A stretch of 64,000 nt of DNA, taken from contig NZ_FRDN01000010.1 of the NCBI RefSeq assembly GCF_900143285.1, positions 208,766 to 272,765 on the forward strand, written 5' to 3'. The stretch is from Desulfitobacterium chlororespirans DSM 11544. Lineage in GTDB: Bacteria; Bacillota; Desulfitobacteriia; Desulfitobacteriales; Desulfitobacteriaceae. Below are positions 63,670-64,000 of this stretch, one piece after another. The translations under genes were made by a program, and so were the position numbers. The notes beneath the pieces were generated by a model. It saw only the letters and a list, made by a program, of their open reading frames with translations. It was not told where the DNA came from and did not search any database. The stretch's first letter is position 1; every line of letters starts with the position of its first letter.

Positions 63670-64000
63670 TGTTGACCACAAAAATAGGGTTTGCTAACCA
63701 AAAAGTTGACCACCTCCAGAGCCTAATTCTGTATGATTGGAGTTGCTGAGACAACAATCGTACAGGGGGAAGGACATGCTAGAGATGGTCGATAAAGAGT
63801 ATATCAGAAAGAAGCATTTCGTTGAAGGGTGGTCCATCCGAAAGATTAGCCGTAACTTGAAAGTGGCCCGGCAGACCATACGTAAAGCCCTCAATGATTC
63901 CCATATTCCTCACTATCAACTGACTAAAGAAAAGCCCTCGCCCGTTTTAGATCCCTATAAAGAAATTATCCGCGAGTGGTTAAAGCAGGATGAATCAGCA
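63670..64000 (+). mobile_element. IS21-family element, left end (runs off right edge)
   Basis: TGTTGACCAC begins at 63670 and GTTGACCAC recurs at 63705-63713, like the multiple transposase sites at IS21 ends. The transposase gene follows 63 bp later. The other end and the target duplication are outside the window. Confidence 0.75.
63776..64000 (+). CDS. istA: IS21-family transposase IstA, N-terminal part
   Basis: 75 codons visible. MLEMVDKEYIRKKHFVEGWS and IRKISRNLKVARQTIRKAL form the family's N-terminal HTH, then YQLTKEKPSPVLDPYKEIIR leads toward the DDE domain. ATG 63776 follows GGGGGAAGG. IstB would be expected beyond the edge. Confidence 0.87.
   Translation, partial: MLEMVDKEYIRKKHFVEGWSIRKISRNLKVARQTIRKALNDSHIPHYQLTKEKPSPVLDPYKEIIREWLKQDESA

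Noticed and set aside
1..64000. CRISPR arrays, tRNA and rRNA genes
   Set aside because: No regularly spaced direct repeats and no tRNA- or rRNA-like stretches were recognised by reading; a dedicated search was not possible.

Overview
The window looks like chromosome from an anaerobic, spore-former-type Firmicute of the Desulfitobacterium/Peptococcaceae kind. The evidence is strong AGGAGG-type ribosome sites, a membrane CCG-domain ETF:quinone oxidoreductase, a corrinoid O-demethylase cluster with a sigma-54 activator, a GatCAB operon, a c-di-GMP riboswitch and many MFS carriers. The genus is inferred from gene content, not from a marker gene. No rRNA, tRNA or CRISPR array was recognised.

Region 1 (1-15.5 kb, all minus strand) is a catabolic regulon for an organic acid handled as CoA thioesters: an AAHS-type MFS importer, a [4Fe-4S]/FAD dehydratase of the 4-hydroxybutyryl-CoA dehydratase family, EtfB, EtfA, the EtfAB:menaquinone oxidoreductase, a TetR regulator, an FadH-like enoate reductase, an SDR, an acyl-CoA ligase, a ketopantoate-reductase-like enzyme and a 3-hydroxyacyl-CoA dehydrogenase that runs off the left edge. 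An 18-bp motif, probably the TetR operator, recurs before the importer, the dehydratase and the wreck of a second dehydratase gene (promoter, operator, ribosome site and last 30 codons only). A multi-hairpin element closed by a 13-bp long-range stem lies between the ligase and the SDR.

Region 2 (15.6-23.5 kb) has gatC-gatA-gatB, in which GatA has lost two of its three amidase catalytic residues. A KdpD/KdpE-like pair then reads rightward into a KimA-type potassium transporter gene, with a tandem 11-bp repeat as the probable regulator site. Region 3 (23.6-32 kb) has a TetR-controlled heterodimeric ABC exporter, a PrpR_N-MCP fusion and two MFS carriers.

Region 4 (32-37.9 kb) is a sigma-54-controlled corrinoid methyltransfer system (methyltransferase II, corrinoid protein, UroD-type methyltransferase I). 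The neighbouring MFS gene carries a matching -24/-12 promoter, so uptake and demethylation are probably co-regulated. Region 5 (37.9-46.3 kb) is a branched-chain amino-acid-type ABC transporter behind an orphan TRAP-type binding protein and a CitA/DctS-type two-component system. A MITE-like repeat sits before livH.

Region 6 (46.5-55 kb) has an alkylation-repair trio, an area of gene remnants (MCP, TatD-linked radical SAM, VOC), an amino-acid catabolism operon (NhaC antiporter, aminotransferase, RidA, YheO-type regulator) and another MFS. Region 7 (55-64 kb) has a c-di-GMP-I riboswitch before a chemoreceptor gene, then an AT-richer defence/mobile island: a nuclease-nSTAND3 protein frameshifted at a T7 tract, a possible kinase-fold protein, a KilA-N protein and the left end of an IS21-family element.
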